Source of the DNA: Liolophura sinensis
Taxonomy: Eukaryota > Mollusca > Polyplacophora > Chitonida > Chitonidae
Length of the DNA stretch: 64,000 nt
Direction: 5' to 3'
Assembly (NCBI RefSeq): GCF_032854445.1
Contig: NC_088300.1
Location: forward strand, 27,511,608-27,575,607
Shown: positions 1 to 11,900 of the stretch, piece by piece
Layout of the letters: every line of letters starts with the position of its first letter
Numbering within the stretch: the first letter of the stretch is position 1
Position numbers and translations under genes: made by a program
The notes under the pieces: model-generated
Database searches by the model: none
Seen by the model: only the letters and a program-made list of their open reading frames with translations
What the model was told of the DNA's origin: nothing

Positions 1-2262
1 CTTTGGCAAGTTAATGATTAAAATTCCCAACTGTTAGATACAGATATGACCACAATATTGGTGGAAAATAAGCGTTTTTTTCAATGAACGTTAGACTTTA
101 CCTATTGCCACATGAGTGCCCTCAACTGCGTATTAATTGTCATTCCCAAACTTCCAAACAAACAATCCCAACTCAAACTACTTAATTTAGTTAAAATAAA
201 TCTAAACAAGACATTCAGAGGATACTGACAACTTGCCTGATTGATCAGTTTGTCAAACCTGAATAATGTTCAAGTCACGTGATACAATGAAATATGGATC
301 TCAGCTTTAAGTCTAAAAAACACTAAAATGATTGACACTGTCATACATAGATATTATCCTCTAATCATATAGAACTACGATCTTACAATTAAATCAACAA
401 GAAAGACCAGCATTATTATACTGTCACAACCATTACTGTTGATTGCACAGTGGTGACTTCATATATTATGGAGTTGTAAATCATTGTGGTGGTAAAAGAC
501 GCTGTGGGGAGTCGTGCACAACTTTACAACAGAGGTCTTTGATATGCAAATCGCGAACAGGAAGTGCATTTGGCAATCCATGCACTATAGGAGGCAATTA
601 TAACAGTGAGAATAGCTGGGCAAAGTGTTAAGCTATAGAAGATAAAGGATTCCCTTGATGATGGGCTACTGGACACCGCCATTGTCACCATTTGATCACC
701 CTCTTACAATACCTCTCCTTACTTCGTAAGACAAGCTAAAACTAATGATGTATTCTTGATTTTTATGTCTGATACTCCACACTCTTTACTTGTCGAGAGC
801 TGACAATTCCAGATATTCCATCCCACTGCATGCGCTATCTGTATATTGTACATGTATATATTTTAACACTAAATCCAGAAAATACAAGAAAACTGATTTA
901 ATCCCTCAAACAGTTAAAAGATGACAACACTAGATCAAATGTATACCTGCATCAACAAAGTTGGTATCCCATAGGAAATTTAAAAGGCATAGATGTTCAT
1001 TTTTGTGATGTTTCACAACCTAGATATTGCAGTTTAAAATAAGCAAAATCACCTACGTGGAGCCCAATCGAAAGCACTGCCAGATTCATCCAATCAGGGT
1101 GAGACACGTGTTATTTCAAAAATTTGTATAACTTGAGGAAGGCCGTTTCCAGTTATGTCAATCAAACCCTGTTTTGCCTATCAACCATATGTGCAAGTGA
1201 TACAACACTGCGTTTCTGGGTGATCTGGCGAATCCCATGACCTCGTAAGAATTCCCTATAAGCAGTTGATTTATAGAGTAACAAAGCACGTCAGAAAAAA
1301 ATGTCTGATCCATTAGGATTAGGAATGTTTCCCACTTCCTTGCTCTACCCCTTGCTCTATATGTCAGTCATCCTACTGACAACATCGAGTAGCAACGAAC
1401 ATATGTGTTGTCAGTACCTAGTGAGTAGATGTCTTACACTTTTTTATACAGTACAATGGATTAGCCAAGAAGATTGATCAGCTTTCAAAAACCACAATAC
1501 ATCCATATTCCGATGCTTAAAAATACTCAAGGCGCATCATTACCCCATGGCAGATATTCCATATACTAAACGTTGCCTAAGAATGTTATCCACAAGTCAG
1601 GCTTCGGGTCCCACACCGTAACACCTACTGCAACAACAACACCAGTTCACGCCTCCTGACTCTCGAAAGACCAGTCTGACTTCCACACTTAACTCCTTTA
1701 ACTGTCGCCTTTCTCACTTTCAAAGGAAAGCAACGCCCTAAAAACACATCTGGCGAAATTACCATTTTCAACTATCCACTTAAATTCTGTTTTCCTACCT
1801 GTCTTCGACACTGTTCTGTGGACCTCTGCAGCTCGAGACCAAAATGGCAGAAGAGAAAATGGGTGGGGCCTATGTTGTCAATTTTGTAACAAGCAACGCC
1901 ATTGGTCCATAGCCAGTATTATTAACCGGCTACCACTTGACCCCACATTTAAACTCACAACTTTGATCGCGCTACTGCTATAGTGTTATAGCCACAAGAA
2001 CTGTTAATTAAGCGCAACCTTCCTCCAAGTGTATCCATTACGCCCCAGGCGTAATATACATCTAAATATGGCAACACCTCTGATGCCGACAGTTGTAGAT
2101 ATGATTATTCACCACCGGCATAACAGGTACGCATATGGTACCGGCACATTAATTACTTACAGTATGTCAAAACATTTTGACATTTTATTTTACAATTCAC
2201 AATTTACACATTTCTTCACCTCTTTATAACATATAAATTTAAAAAATAAATGACTGTAAGAT

Positions 2263-2268
<6 letters not shown>
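1..2268. other. No gene seen
   Basis: AT-rich sequence with a family C fragment at 1-20. Short open frames only, none with domain-like composition. Confidence 0.6.

Positions 2269-2293
<25 letters not shown>
2269..2293. repeat. (TA)n microsatellite
   Basis: About twelve TA dinucleotides in the gene A 3' flank. A shorter one lies near 2548-2562. Confidence 0.95.
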
Positions 2294-2369
2294 CCTACCA
2301 TATGAAAGTAAGTTATCAAGAAAGTGTATAACTCTGCATATGCCTTTGTAGTGGTGGTTATATATGAGC

Positions 2370-2730
2370 CTATATAGTTTGACCGAGATGCAGGTTCAGT
2401 CCCAGCTTTGGACAGGAAATTTAGAGATACCCGCGCTAATTGTTTTGGGGGCTTGGTGCATGACAATAGCAGGTTGACAGTGCTCGCCGTGGGCCATTTG
2501 GCGTGTAAGTCTATATATTACATAGGCCCTGATACATGTAGATATTCATATATATATATATATGCCTATACATTACCCGTGTGAAAAATCGTCAGTTACT
2601 TCATTGCCGAAGTTCATTGCACTGTTCACAACGGCTTCCTCCACACATAAAACTGACCGCAATCGTGGTAGTGAAAAATACGTGAGTATATGGCGTTATA
2701 AGCAACAATCATAAATAAAATAATTAAATT
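2370..2730 (+). mobile_element. SINE family C (related to family A), diverged
   Basis: B-box-like GCAGGTTCAGTCCCAGCTTT, CACACATAAAACTGACCGC, GTGAAAAATACGTGAGTATA, then an AT-rich tail. Contains a short TA run. Confidence 0.55.
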
Positions 2731-5009
2731 GTCACGCTAAACCAAATAAGCTTAAAAACACTAAAAGATTAAATAAATCAGTGGTGTTAAACAGTACAAG
2801 GGATTGTCCATATCGACCTGAATCCTGTCAATTAACAGATCTATTTTCTTCAAACAAATTCTTTGACATGTAGGTTTGTGTAGGGGGTCTACATGTTATA
2901 CGCATAATTAAAATAGCTCGTATCTGTGCCATATTATACAGTGAACCTAGATACTTCGTTCTGTAATTGATGTGACGCCAGAAAGTAATTAAATAAATAT
3001 GATAGGAGCTTTGATAATGTCTAGCTGATTCTTAAATATGTAGAGGTATCTTGAACACAAGAACGATAATCGTGACATAAAAATACGATTTATATTTAAC
3101 GAGTTGTCTCCCTTGATTAATATCGCGGTAAACCTGTAGGCTGATCGGCTGTTAACTGTTAACATAGTCCATCACTAAACAGCGTTAACAACCCACGCAC
3201 CACCCAGCAGTAATTGTTACCTGTTTTAAATCCCAAAACAATGAAAATCAAACTACTGCATGAAATTAGGCCTCCAAAAATCGGAACTAACCTTGATTCT
3301 ATTCAGTTTGATAAGCTTGTCACTGATTATATCAATAGATCATTTGAAATTATACCTACTGTCGAATATTTTTTGCAAATGGAATTTTCGATCAACCTTT
3401 CAACAGGAAAGTGGCTTAACCACTCACGGTGACAAGTGATTATATGATGTACTAGATTATCAGAATACAATATTAACACCACATGAGGCATATAATCACC
3501 AAGATCTTTCACATCTAAAAAATTTGCTGGAAATGGAATGTTATGAAAAGATAGCTTTATATATACCGTTCGGTTGATATATAGGCCTACCCAGATAAAT
3601 TCAAACGTAGCCCTGAAAAGCCGCAACCACAATATCTCATCCAACAATAAGACAGGTGAATATTGTCTAGACCTATCCGATCGGTTCCTGCAGGCACAAT
3701 ACGGTCGAATGCAAAAACCCAGGGGCATTAATAAGGGATTAGGGGTCTCGGATTGTCTATGTACTGACGAAAAGCGGTTGTTTACTCTGTGTTCTCTGAT
3801 TTCGTAAAAACATGCAACAAACTATGCTTATTTATAAATCCCCTATACTGGTACCCGCGAGGAAACGGACTACAGAGTACACCGCACCTTCCAGACCCAC
3901 ACAAAACAACTTTCCGAATTTTTGGCTTTCTTTATAAAATTATTGTCGCAGTTATTTGTCTTGCACTGTTTTGTCCCATTTCAACAAAACTGTGGCCATT
4001 TTGGTCTTATTTATGCTTTTTGGACATAATTCAAAGCGGTTCATGGTATTGAATTGAAATTTAATTGGTTGTTTATGGACTACGAATGGTATAGGAATGT
4101 CGGACTTGACGCTTATATTCACCATATAACAAGTTGCAGATCCCGTTCCTGCTTGGCATTGTATTTATCCACTTCAGTCCAGTCTAAGCCTATTTGCTTT
4201 ATGTGATTTGCACACATATGTTATATATTACATGTAAAACTACACCATGAGCTGACAGTGCATGTTGTTTCAACACAGCTATAATTACGTATTATATTAA
4301 TACGACATCTAATGCAAAAGATCTATACATTAGACTGAAGAAACTTGCATGACGCTTTATTAATATTATAAATACCGTCCGCATACCTCGATATATGTTT
4401 ACAAATATAGTGACTTCTTTTTCCGACGAAATTCAAGGTCAGAGGTATAGTTATTTTTTGTAAAACTGGCCCATGCACAGGTCTTCATGTGTACACATTA
4501 TGTTTATGAACTTCATTCTATATAACTTTAATTCTCATTTTTGTCAGGATTCAAGTTATATTGAGCGATTTGTGTGTATATTTCCTTCGGAATACTGCTG
4601 TCACAATACTCATAACTTCAGAAATAGCACGTATAAATGCTTCCAGAGTCGAAAGGCAGCTACCGGACTTTCTGATCACAAAAAAAAATTTGATTGCGCA
4701 ATACAGCAAAACAAAATTGGCATTCATGCCCGAAGTGCACCTCGGACGGTTTGGTTAGCGAAAAACGCGTATATATGAAGTACACAAACAATGGTTTTTG
4801 AAAGTATTTTACATATGAACTAAATAAGTTTTTGACTGGAATGTACGTTATATAGTTAGATGATCTTATATACATGACGCTGAACCCATCCATGCTAAGT
4901 AGTGATAGAATAACATTAATCTATGCGTTTGCTTAAAGTTGCCTTCATCACCATTGCAAGATAATGTCTTGGAACGTCGCTTTTAACATCAACGAACCGT
5001 GGTAGGAGT
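2731..5009. other. No gene seen
   Basis: No splice-bounded coding stretch recognised on either strand. The longest open frame (3327-3728, minus) has no domain signal. Confidence 0.55.
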
Positions 5010-5296
5010 TGTTTGTATTCCAATGGCCGGCATACTGGTTGCAGGTTCAAATCCAGCCTTGGACCGGGAATATGTAGATTTCAGCGATCCACCTGTTTGT
5101 GGTGCCATGATTATATAAGCGTGGTTGACGTTCGTTGAAGCCACTTATCCTTACCAATATGATGTGTATGTATATCTGTTCGTCACATGTTGAGATATTC
5201 GCCCGTGACTTGCCAAAGGTCGGTGCGTGGTTTACGCCAGGTACTGGTTTCCTCCACCAATAAAATTGAGAAAAAACCAAGTAAACAAATAAATTT
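5010..5296 (+). mobile_element. SINE family C copy
   Basis: GCAGGTTCAAATCCAGCC, later GACTTGCCAAAGGTCGGT and TTTCCTCCACCAATAAAATT. The body matches copies at 21752 and 35195. Confidence 0.6.
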
Positions 5297-5892
5297 TAAC
5301 ATCATTTCACGATGATATCAATGGGTTTAAAATGTCTTTCAACGTCATTATACACGATGATGATGTCTTGAGGCTTGGCCGTTGCTCTGAAAGTCATTTC
5401 ACGATGACGTCTTGGGATATAACGTGACTTTTCCATAATTTCACAATGTATGATATCGCCTTGTATAACAATTAGTTGGTTTCCAATGTTAACACAGTTA
5501 CAGCACTGTTTCAATGGAGCGCCAGTCGCCAAACACCTCACACAAAGTCATGATGTAAATTAACACCGGGTACACCAGTTTTGGTATATCTCGTTTTGCT
5601 GGGGAAGTACGAAGTTTACATACAATCTTCTATGTAGAGACCTTTTCACAGAACTGTTGGAGGTTACATGTTGCATAGTACTGTAATAAGCACCATGCTT
5701 TTTCATGACGCCGAGGATACAGCATATGGTGTTGTAATAAGTATATGTCTTTTCATGCCATCGTGGAAAAAATCGTTATTTTAAAGTGGTTATCCAGTAT
5801 AGCAATTAACACATTTACGTTGTTTTAAGGCCAGTACTAAAGATTTTCATTCACACGACGGCGGTACATTTTCTGGAGGAAGACGGAGTATC

Positions 5893-6000
5893 CGGGGTTA
5901 AACCACCAACCTTTGGCAAGTTATACTGATGAACTTTCTCCGCCATGTGACGTACAGATGTGCATACCATATTGGTGAAAACAAGTGGTGTTTAAAGGCC
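5893..6000 (-). mobile_element. SINE family C fragment
   Basis: CCACCAACCTTTGGCAAGTT, then GATGAACTTTCTCCGCCATG. The same start is seen at 26935 and as a short piece at 1-20 of the window. Confidence 0.5.
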
Positions 6001-6044
6001 GTTAGAGTGAACTGCAACACAGCCGCTTATTGTCATTATGAACA

Positions 6045-6225
6045 GCTCATGCTGGTTTCCTCTCCGGCTCTACATTGCAAGGTCTGCAAGCTACCTGCGG
6101 ATGGTCATGGGTTTCTTCCAGGCTCTGCCCGGTTTCCTCCCACCATAATGCTGGCCGCCGTCGTATAAGTGAAATATTCTTAAAACACCAATCAAATACA
6201 CCAATCCGTTAGATAAATAATCATC
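6045..6225 (+). mobile_element. SINE family A, 3' part
   Basis: TGCTGGTTTCCTCTCCGGC, CCTGCGGATGGTCATGGG, CACCATAATGCTGGCCGCCG and an AAATA-type tail. Confidence 0.75.
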
Positions 6226-6229
6226 ATGA

Positions 6230-7230
6230 ACAGTGAGAGATGAAAGAATCTACAAACTCCCTGTCCAAGGCAGGTTTTGAACCTTCACCTTGTACGTCCT
6301 GCCTACTGAAAGGCCCACACTTTTCACCTCTAGACCATGGTCCGCTTCCAGTTTTCTGTGAGAGTAAGGTTATATTTACAAGGTCTATAAACTGTAACGC
6401 TTAGTCTTCGAAAGAACACCAATAATTTAACTGGCTTCTAGAATTCTAGAGATCGCGGTTTTGGACTTGGTTTATATTTTGTTTGTCAAGTACGATAACT
6501 TCTGACTCTCTTTCTGAATGTATAGGTGAAATAACGATCATTGCTACAAGCAATTCTTAATTGACATATGACAGTTGTAGCCGGATCACAGTGTCCATGC
6601 CGGATTCATATGAGGAGGACCATATGCAGTGATTCTTTCCGTTTATGCAATGGAGTATACTCAGCTTCAATGGCATAATCAACTTAAATCTTTATTTTAT
6701 GACAAAATAAATCGTTGCTCAAATATACAATGACAATAAATTTGACAAAGTCTATGCAGAGATGACGAAAGCACTCAAGAGCATTAACCAGATATAAACA
6801 CATAATGTCATACAGACATAAAAAGATCGAAATGATATTATGCCATTACAATTAAGTTGCTTAGTAAAATTTACATGTGCATATATAGTAAATCTGTGAC
6901 GTGTATATACCAAAAATCATTCATGTGCATGACATCAACTTGTACATGAATATAAAAACTAAAGTATAGTTTGAGGTAAAATGGTAAAATAAAATTTTCG
7001 GGAAATAACATCGTATTATAGTAAAACATAGACTTGTAAGCATGATTTGAAGGTACCAGCGTGCACCTGTTTATATACATATGCCTGTTTGTATTTCTTG
7101 ACGTGCATATGGGTACCCTAACATACTCATGATAAGCTGTGGATGTCTTCCAGCATGGTATAAATTGGGACACGGTTCCATAACAACGGATTCACATAGG
7201 TTATATATGCCAAATCTGAGGCCAATCCGT
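6230..7230. other. No gene seen
   Basis: AT-rich and non-repetitive; nothing recognised. Confidence 0.55.
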
Positions 7231-7234
7231 CGAG

Positions 7235-7445
7235 TTTTTCTTATTCATTTATTTAATTCATTAGGCCTAGTGTTTTACACTGTTCTGAACAATATTTCAT
7301 TTATACGACGACGGCCAACATGGCTGTAGGAGGTAACTGGGCTGTGCCCGAGGGAAGCCCCACGACCATCCACAAGCTGCTCGAAGACCTAACCCGTATA
7401 ATCGAGAGGAAAACCAGCTTCAGATGTTCTGTGCTAGCACGCCAA
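7235..7445 (-). mobile_element. SINE family A, diverged
   Basis: Reverse copy: CATTTATTTAATTCATTAGG, ACGACGACGGCCAACATGG, CCACGACCATCCACAAGC and AGAGGAAAACCAGCTTCAG. Confidence 0.65.
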
Positions 7446-8340
7446 TCACTCGACCGAGGAGGTAGCTGTTTTTAACTATGATATCATGCAGAAAGGAAAA
7501 TTTCAAGGAATGCACAAACAGATGAGGGGAGTCCAGTTTAAACTGAGTTAAACACACAGACGGGCAGATCTAGACGGATGGAAGAATCTGAACAAAAGGT
7601 TCCCGACAAAGGATTTCTATACCAAATCAGGGATCTAGCTGACAAATTTCTTGAACAAAGACATCATGCAAAACGACAATTTGAACAAATCCACAGATGG
7701 TAAGACAGACGAGCGAACCTAATCAAAAAGCAATTCAAAGAATGGCGTCAATGCAAGGGATTCTTATTATGCATGCATCAAACCTAAGATCGACCTATCA
7801 AATCTGAACAAAAAAAAATGTCGCACACGTAAGTTGGTACGGACAAGGTAACGGAAGTATAACAAATAAATAAAAAACTATAAAATTATATTCGGTAGTT
7901 TACTATCTTATAAAATGCCAATAAGTGCTTTCAGTATACGAAGCCCTTCATATATCACTGACATTTTAATTTGCTGCCGGGTACTTATAGTTGAGCGAAC
8001 ATGTATATATGCTCTTCAGTATCACAAAGGGTTGACACACAGAATAATATCTCACTCCTCGATGTGTTTATCCAGAATAAAAAAGAACTTTAAAAAAGGG
8101 CACAGCTCATTTCACACGGTTGATATAAATGGGAAGGGTCATATACCTAAGCGTAGAGGCTGCCTCACAAGCGCCTCCCTAGATTTCCGCCTGACAGGAT
8201 GAACTGGTCTCGTGTTGACACAGGTCACGTGGCTGGAACACGAGATGTTAGCATGAGTTCCTGTATTGTAATTGGTACGACCCGTTAAGCTCAAAAATGT
8301 CAGTGTATGACACTGATATACTATATAAACATAATCAGAA
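7446..8340. other. Gene A 3' flank, no gene seen
   Basis: Lies past the candidate poly(A) signal of gene A. Repeats of GAACAAA- and TCTGAACAAAA-like words near 7590-7810, no coding sequence. Confidence 0.5.
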
Positions 8341-8346
8341 TTTATT
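8341..8346 (-). terminator. Candidate poly(A) signal of gene A
   Basis: AATAAA on the minus strand, about 500 bases past the gene A stop codon. It is the only canonical hexamer I noticed close downstream, and nothing else confirms its use. Confidence 0.35.
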
Positions 8347-8555
8347 TCAATTCCTCACGTAATACACACTTGACATGCTATTCTTGAGCCGGGAAACTAG
8401 CCTCTACTCTACTACGTGTTCCTACAGGAAAACCGGAGTCATCGCTCAACATCTCCTGCCTACACAACCCGGTTCCAAGCTTTGCCAAACCCTGGACACT
8501 ATTCTCTGCTGTTACACTGCAATGCTTTTGAACTACCCTTTTGTTTTACAAGCAT

Positions 8556-8675
8556 AACTATACAGAAACAATGACGTATTGAGTAACTAACTATATAGAA
8601 ACCGCGACGTATTGAGCAACTATACAGAAACAGTGACGTAATGAGCAACTATATAGAAACAGTGACGTATTGAGC
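8556..8675. repeat. Four-copy 29-bp tandem repeat with TGACGTA cores, in the gene A 3' flank
   Basis: Copies start at 8556, 8589, 8618 and 8647; the last three are in exact 29-bp register. Each reads AACTATA(C/T)AGAAAC followed by a GACGTA core and ATTGAG. Three of the four contain TGACGTA, a CRE-like half-site. Confidence 0.8.
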
Positions 8676-8843
8676 AACTATTAAAGGAAAGGACAAAAGA
8701 GTACAACACTTGAGCCGACTTGACCCCTATTAACACTTCCACTGAACGTTTTCAGTATATGGTGTTATGTAGCATACCAATTCGCTAATGTGGACAGAGG
8801 TATGCAGTAATGGAATACAAGAATAGCTTGGAGTGAAGACTCT

Positions 8844-8983
8844 TCACACATCATCGTGGTAATTAAGGTACTCTGAGCCCTCGTTCTCGTAGATATTGTT
8901 GGCGGTCACTGCCTTCCCGTCCTGGTTGGACATCCATCGTCTTTCTTTGGTTCTTGTGTTGTACTCGTACATCTTCCCAGAGG
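8844..8983 (-). CDS. Gene A exon 28: cytoplasmic C-terminus and stop
   Basis: Encodes ASGKMYEYNTRTKERRWMSN, then NNIYENEGSEYLNYHDDV and a TGA stop at 8846-8844. Y-E-N-E fits the Grb2-type SH2 site (pYxN), and the terminal D-D-V fits a class III PDZ ligand. Both are consensus matches only. Confidence 0.88.
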
Positions 8984-11900
8984 CTTAAGTAAAGGATACA
9001 ATGTCATAATAAAATTCAAATTATATTAAACCTAGATGAATGTGCAACAACTGCAACGTACAGATGTTTATCACTCACAAGTCCTTCCCAGTTCTCAGAT
9101 TACGGTTAAATTGAATGAAGAATTGGTCAAATTCCCAACAAAGCCTGGAATGAGATTATAACCTTTTGCCACAAAGGCAAAGCTGAACTATGCCGCCGGA
9201 GAGGGAGGCGAACACGCGACCTTTGAGGTCTTGTGGAACTACCCATTATACCACTTGGCCAGCAGTGAGCGTTAAGTAATGTTAAATGTGAAGCATTTCA
9301 TTGGTGGATATTTATAACATGTATACTTGCCTGGATCAATGGCCATCCCATCAAAATCCCGCGCCAGTAATGAGGTACCATACACCGGTTTGTCACGTCT
9401 TAAGACGTCGCTATTATAATTCATGGCCTTGATCTATGGAAAAGATAGTCAAATATCATTTGAATTTCTCCCACTAAAAATTTTAAAGAGATCACAGTAT
9501 CGTAACTGTCAACTGTAAATGGCAAAATATGAATCTAGTTCAGTATCATGGACTCTTGATACCTCCGCTGTTCTATAACAACATGACAATTTGGTGAACC
9601 GTCTGGACTGAACAAGAGTGGTTATATCTTTCACCCAGACAAAGGCATTATGCCGTCTAATGGAAACAAAAAGCAGATCTACATGGATCTATCTACATTT
9701 AACCTACCCTGTCTGGTACGGGCAAAGAAAGAACTGCTGGCCTTATTCCTTTCTTGAGATCATCATTCCCAACCATGGACATTGGATGAATGTGTTTTGG
9801 CAATACTTCCTTTTCACTCCTCACTTCCTCTGTACAAGGGAAAAATACTTGAGTACTGTTACGAGATTAATGTACTTATATATCCCAATAGAGACCCGGT
9901 TTCCTACAGCTCCAATCATATATAAAACTTACTACCATGGTATAAGTGAAAAGTTGTTGAGTACGGCTTTAAACAACAATCCTTCAGTTCATTCATTTGA
10001 TGCTCGAGTAAATCTAAATTGTTGACTAGGTCATTGCCATATTGAAAAGTTTGCGAATACAAATCAATAACTACGCACAATGAGAAAGATAGAATATAAT
10101 AGTCAAACGGATCTAATAATACTGATGCTACTTTCTGTTAACTATATACTCGAAGGTCGAAAATGAATTCGGTATTGTTGAATTGATCTCTGCTGACTCC
10201 ATGTTCTGAGAAATCAGTTGTCATACCCATTGCTTCATCCGCTCCTCTGGTCATAGGCTTTACGGGAGTAATTGGTCTGTGGAAATAGAATATTAGATCT
10301 TTATATTAAGGTTCGACTGAGCCTACTCATACAAACGCAGATATGTATATCATGTGTTTATCGGTTATTTAACCTTTTTATGAAATGAACACTATGCTGT
10401 AGTCTTATACATTTTATTCATGCATAAAATGGGATTATTCTGTTGGTGATCAAGCATACCCCAGGCCTGATCCCATTGCATTATTTTGATGTGTTTGTAT
10501 ATTAAACAACACATTAAAGTATACAAATACAGCGTCACTAAATCAGTAACGTCTAATACATTGCAATTAACATCACTCCATATATTTTTATTTAATTCTG
10601 CATAGGTCTTAGTGCTGGGGGAGTGGTGGAGGCGGGGGGGGGTGCAGTTACTGCTATCTTCGGATTTACATGAACAGTAAGGATAAAACTGTAACTGAGG
10701 TAACTTGACAAGAGGCCGTATTTCACCCGGTTACGTGTGAGCATTTGCCAACTATCACACTGTTGTCGCTGCTCTGGCTTGGTTCCCTATGCTGTAGTCG
10801 CCTTTTATATAACATGCCCCTCTTCATCATTTGGTTAACTGTTCTACAATCAAGCCTACCTTTTTCTTCTTTTCGAACAGCAATAGTAGATTATACAAGC
10901 TGTCAGTAGTAGGAGCAGAAGAAAACCAACAACAGAGCAGACGATAACAGCTATTCCGGTTGTGGTCTGTACCCAAGGGGTCTCCTCGGCGTCATATGAG
11001 GTGACCTGTTCTATACCGTAAGCCGACCAACCCGCACCTGAATGGTAGCGAATAGCAAAACTGCATGGTGACTCAGTTTTTATTTTATATTTGATATATG
11101 AATATTTGTTCCGGAGAATTAAAAAGAATGACGTCTCGGTAAATGGGACAATTACTACCTAAATATCATATGTAATTCACTTTGTACACACCTAAATCAT
11201 AGTCCATTGTTTTCTCAAATTTGAGAGTTTTATTTATTTATTTTTAAATAAGATGCATGTATCATAATAATGAAAAGACCAGCACCAAAAGTAATATTTT
11301 ATGACCTTTAAATGTACTTTCTTGAGCCAATTCCAGGTCAAATACATTGTATGTTTTTATTTACCTGTTTATACTGGTATATTTGGAAACTTAAACAGTA
11401 GACAGAACTACGTAAACACTATTTGGTTATATAGAGCACACACCTGTTATCGCTGAGGATGGGGACCCGGAGCTATCGGAGACGAGACTAAGTGCATTCG
11501 TACTACTCAAAATGCTTTTGGTGACATCCACATTGTCCACGGAATTTGTGCTGTTGTCAGATAGGACATACGTATGTACCGTCACAGGTTTGTCTCTGGA
11601 ATATAAAGATACACGATATGCTCTTAATGTATCAGACTCTAAGGAAAGGGAATAATTCACTTTGTTATTCACTGGTTTTGTCTTTCTGGGTACTACGAAG
11701 TGAGAATGACTTGATCTAAATCTTGGATCGTAACACGTTTTCTTCTCAAGCTTTACAGAAGTTGTAAATCTGCAGGGCATCCAGAGAAGTCAGATTTCTC
11801 TGGAATTTGTCAAACATCTGGGAATTTTTACCCAGCTGAGAATATTTTGAATACAGTGATCTTACTTGGATAATTTGATGAATTCCTGACATAAATATTA

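Noticed and set aside
1844-1912. Short frame MAEEKMGGAYVVNFVTSNAI... with a good start context
   Set aside because: Only 22 residues, no donor or downstream exon recognised; possibly a stray start.
3327-3728. 133-residue minus-strand open frame
   Set aside because: No recognisable motif or splice context, and a competing plus-strand frame of similar quality overlaps.
9618-10025. 135-residue plus-strand open frame in gene A intron 26
   Set aside because: No domain or compositional signal, and its end runs through a SINE tail. Taken as chance.
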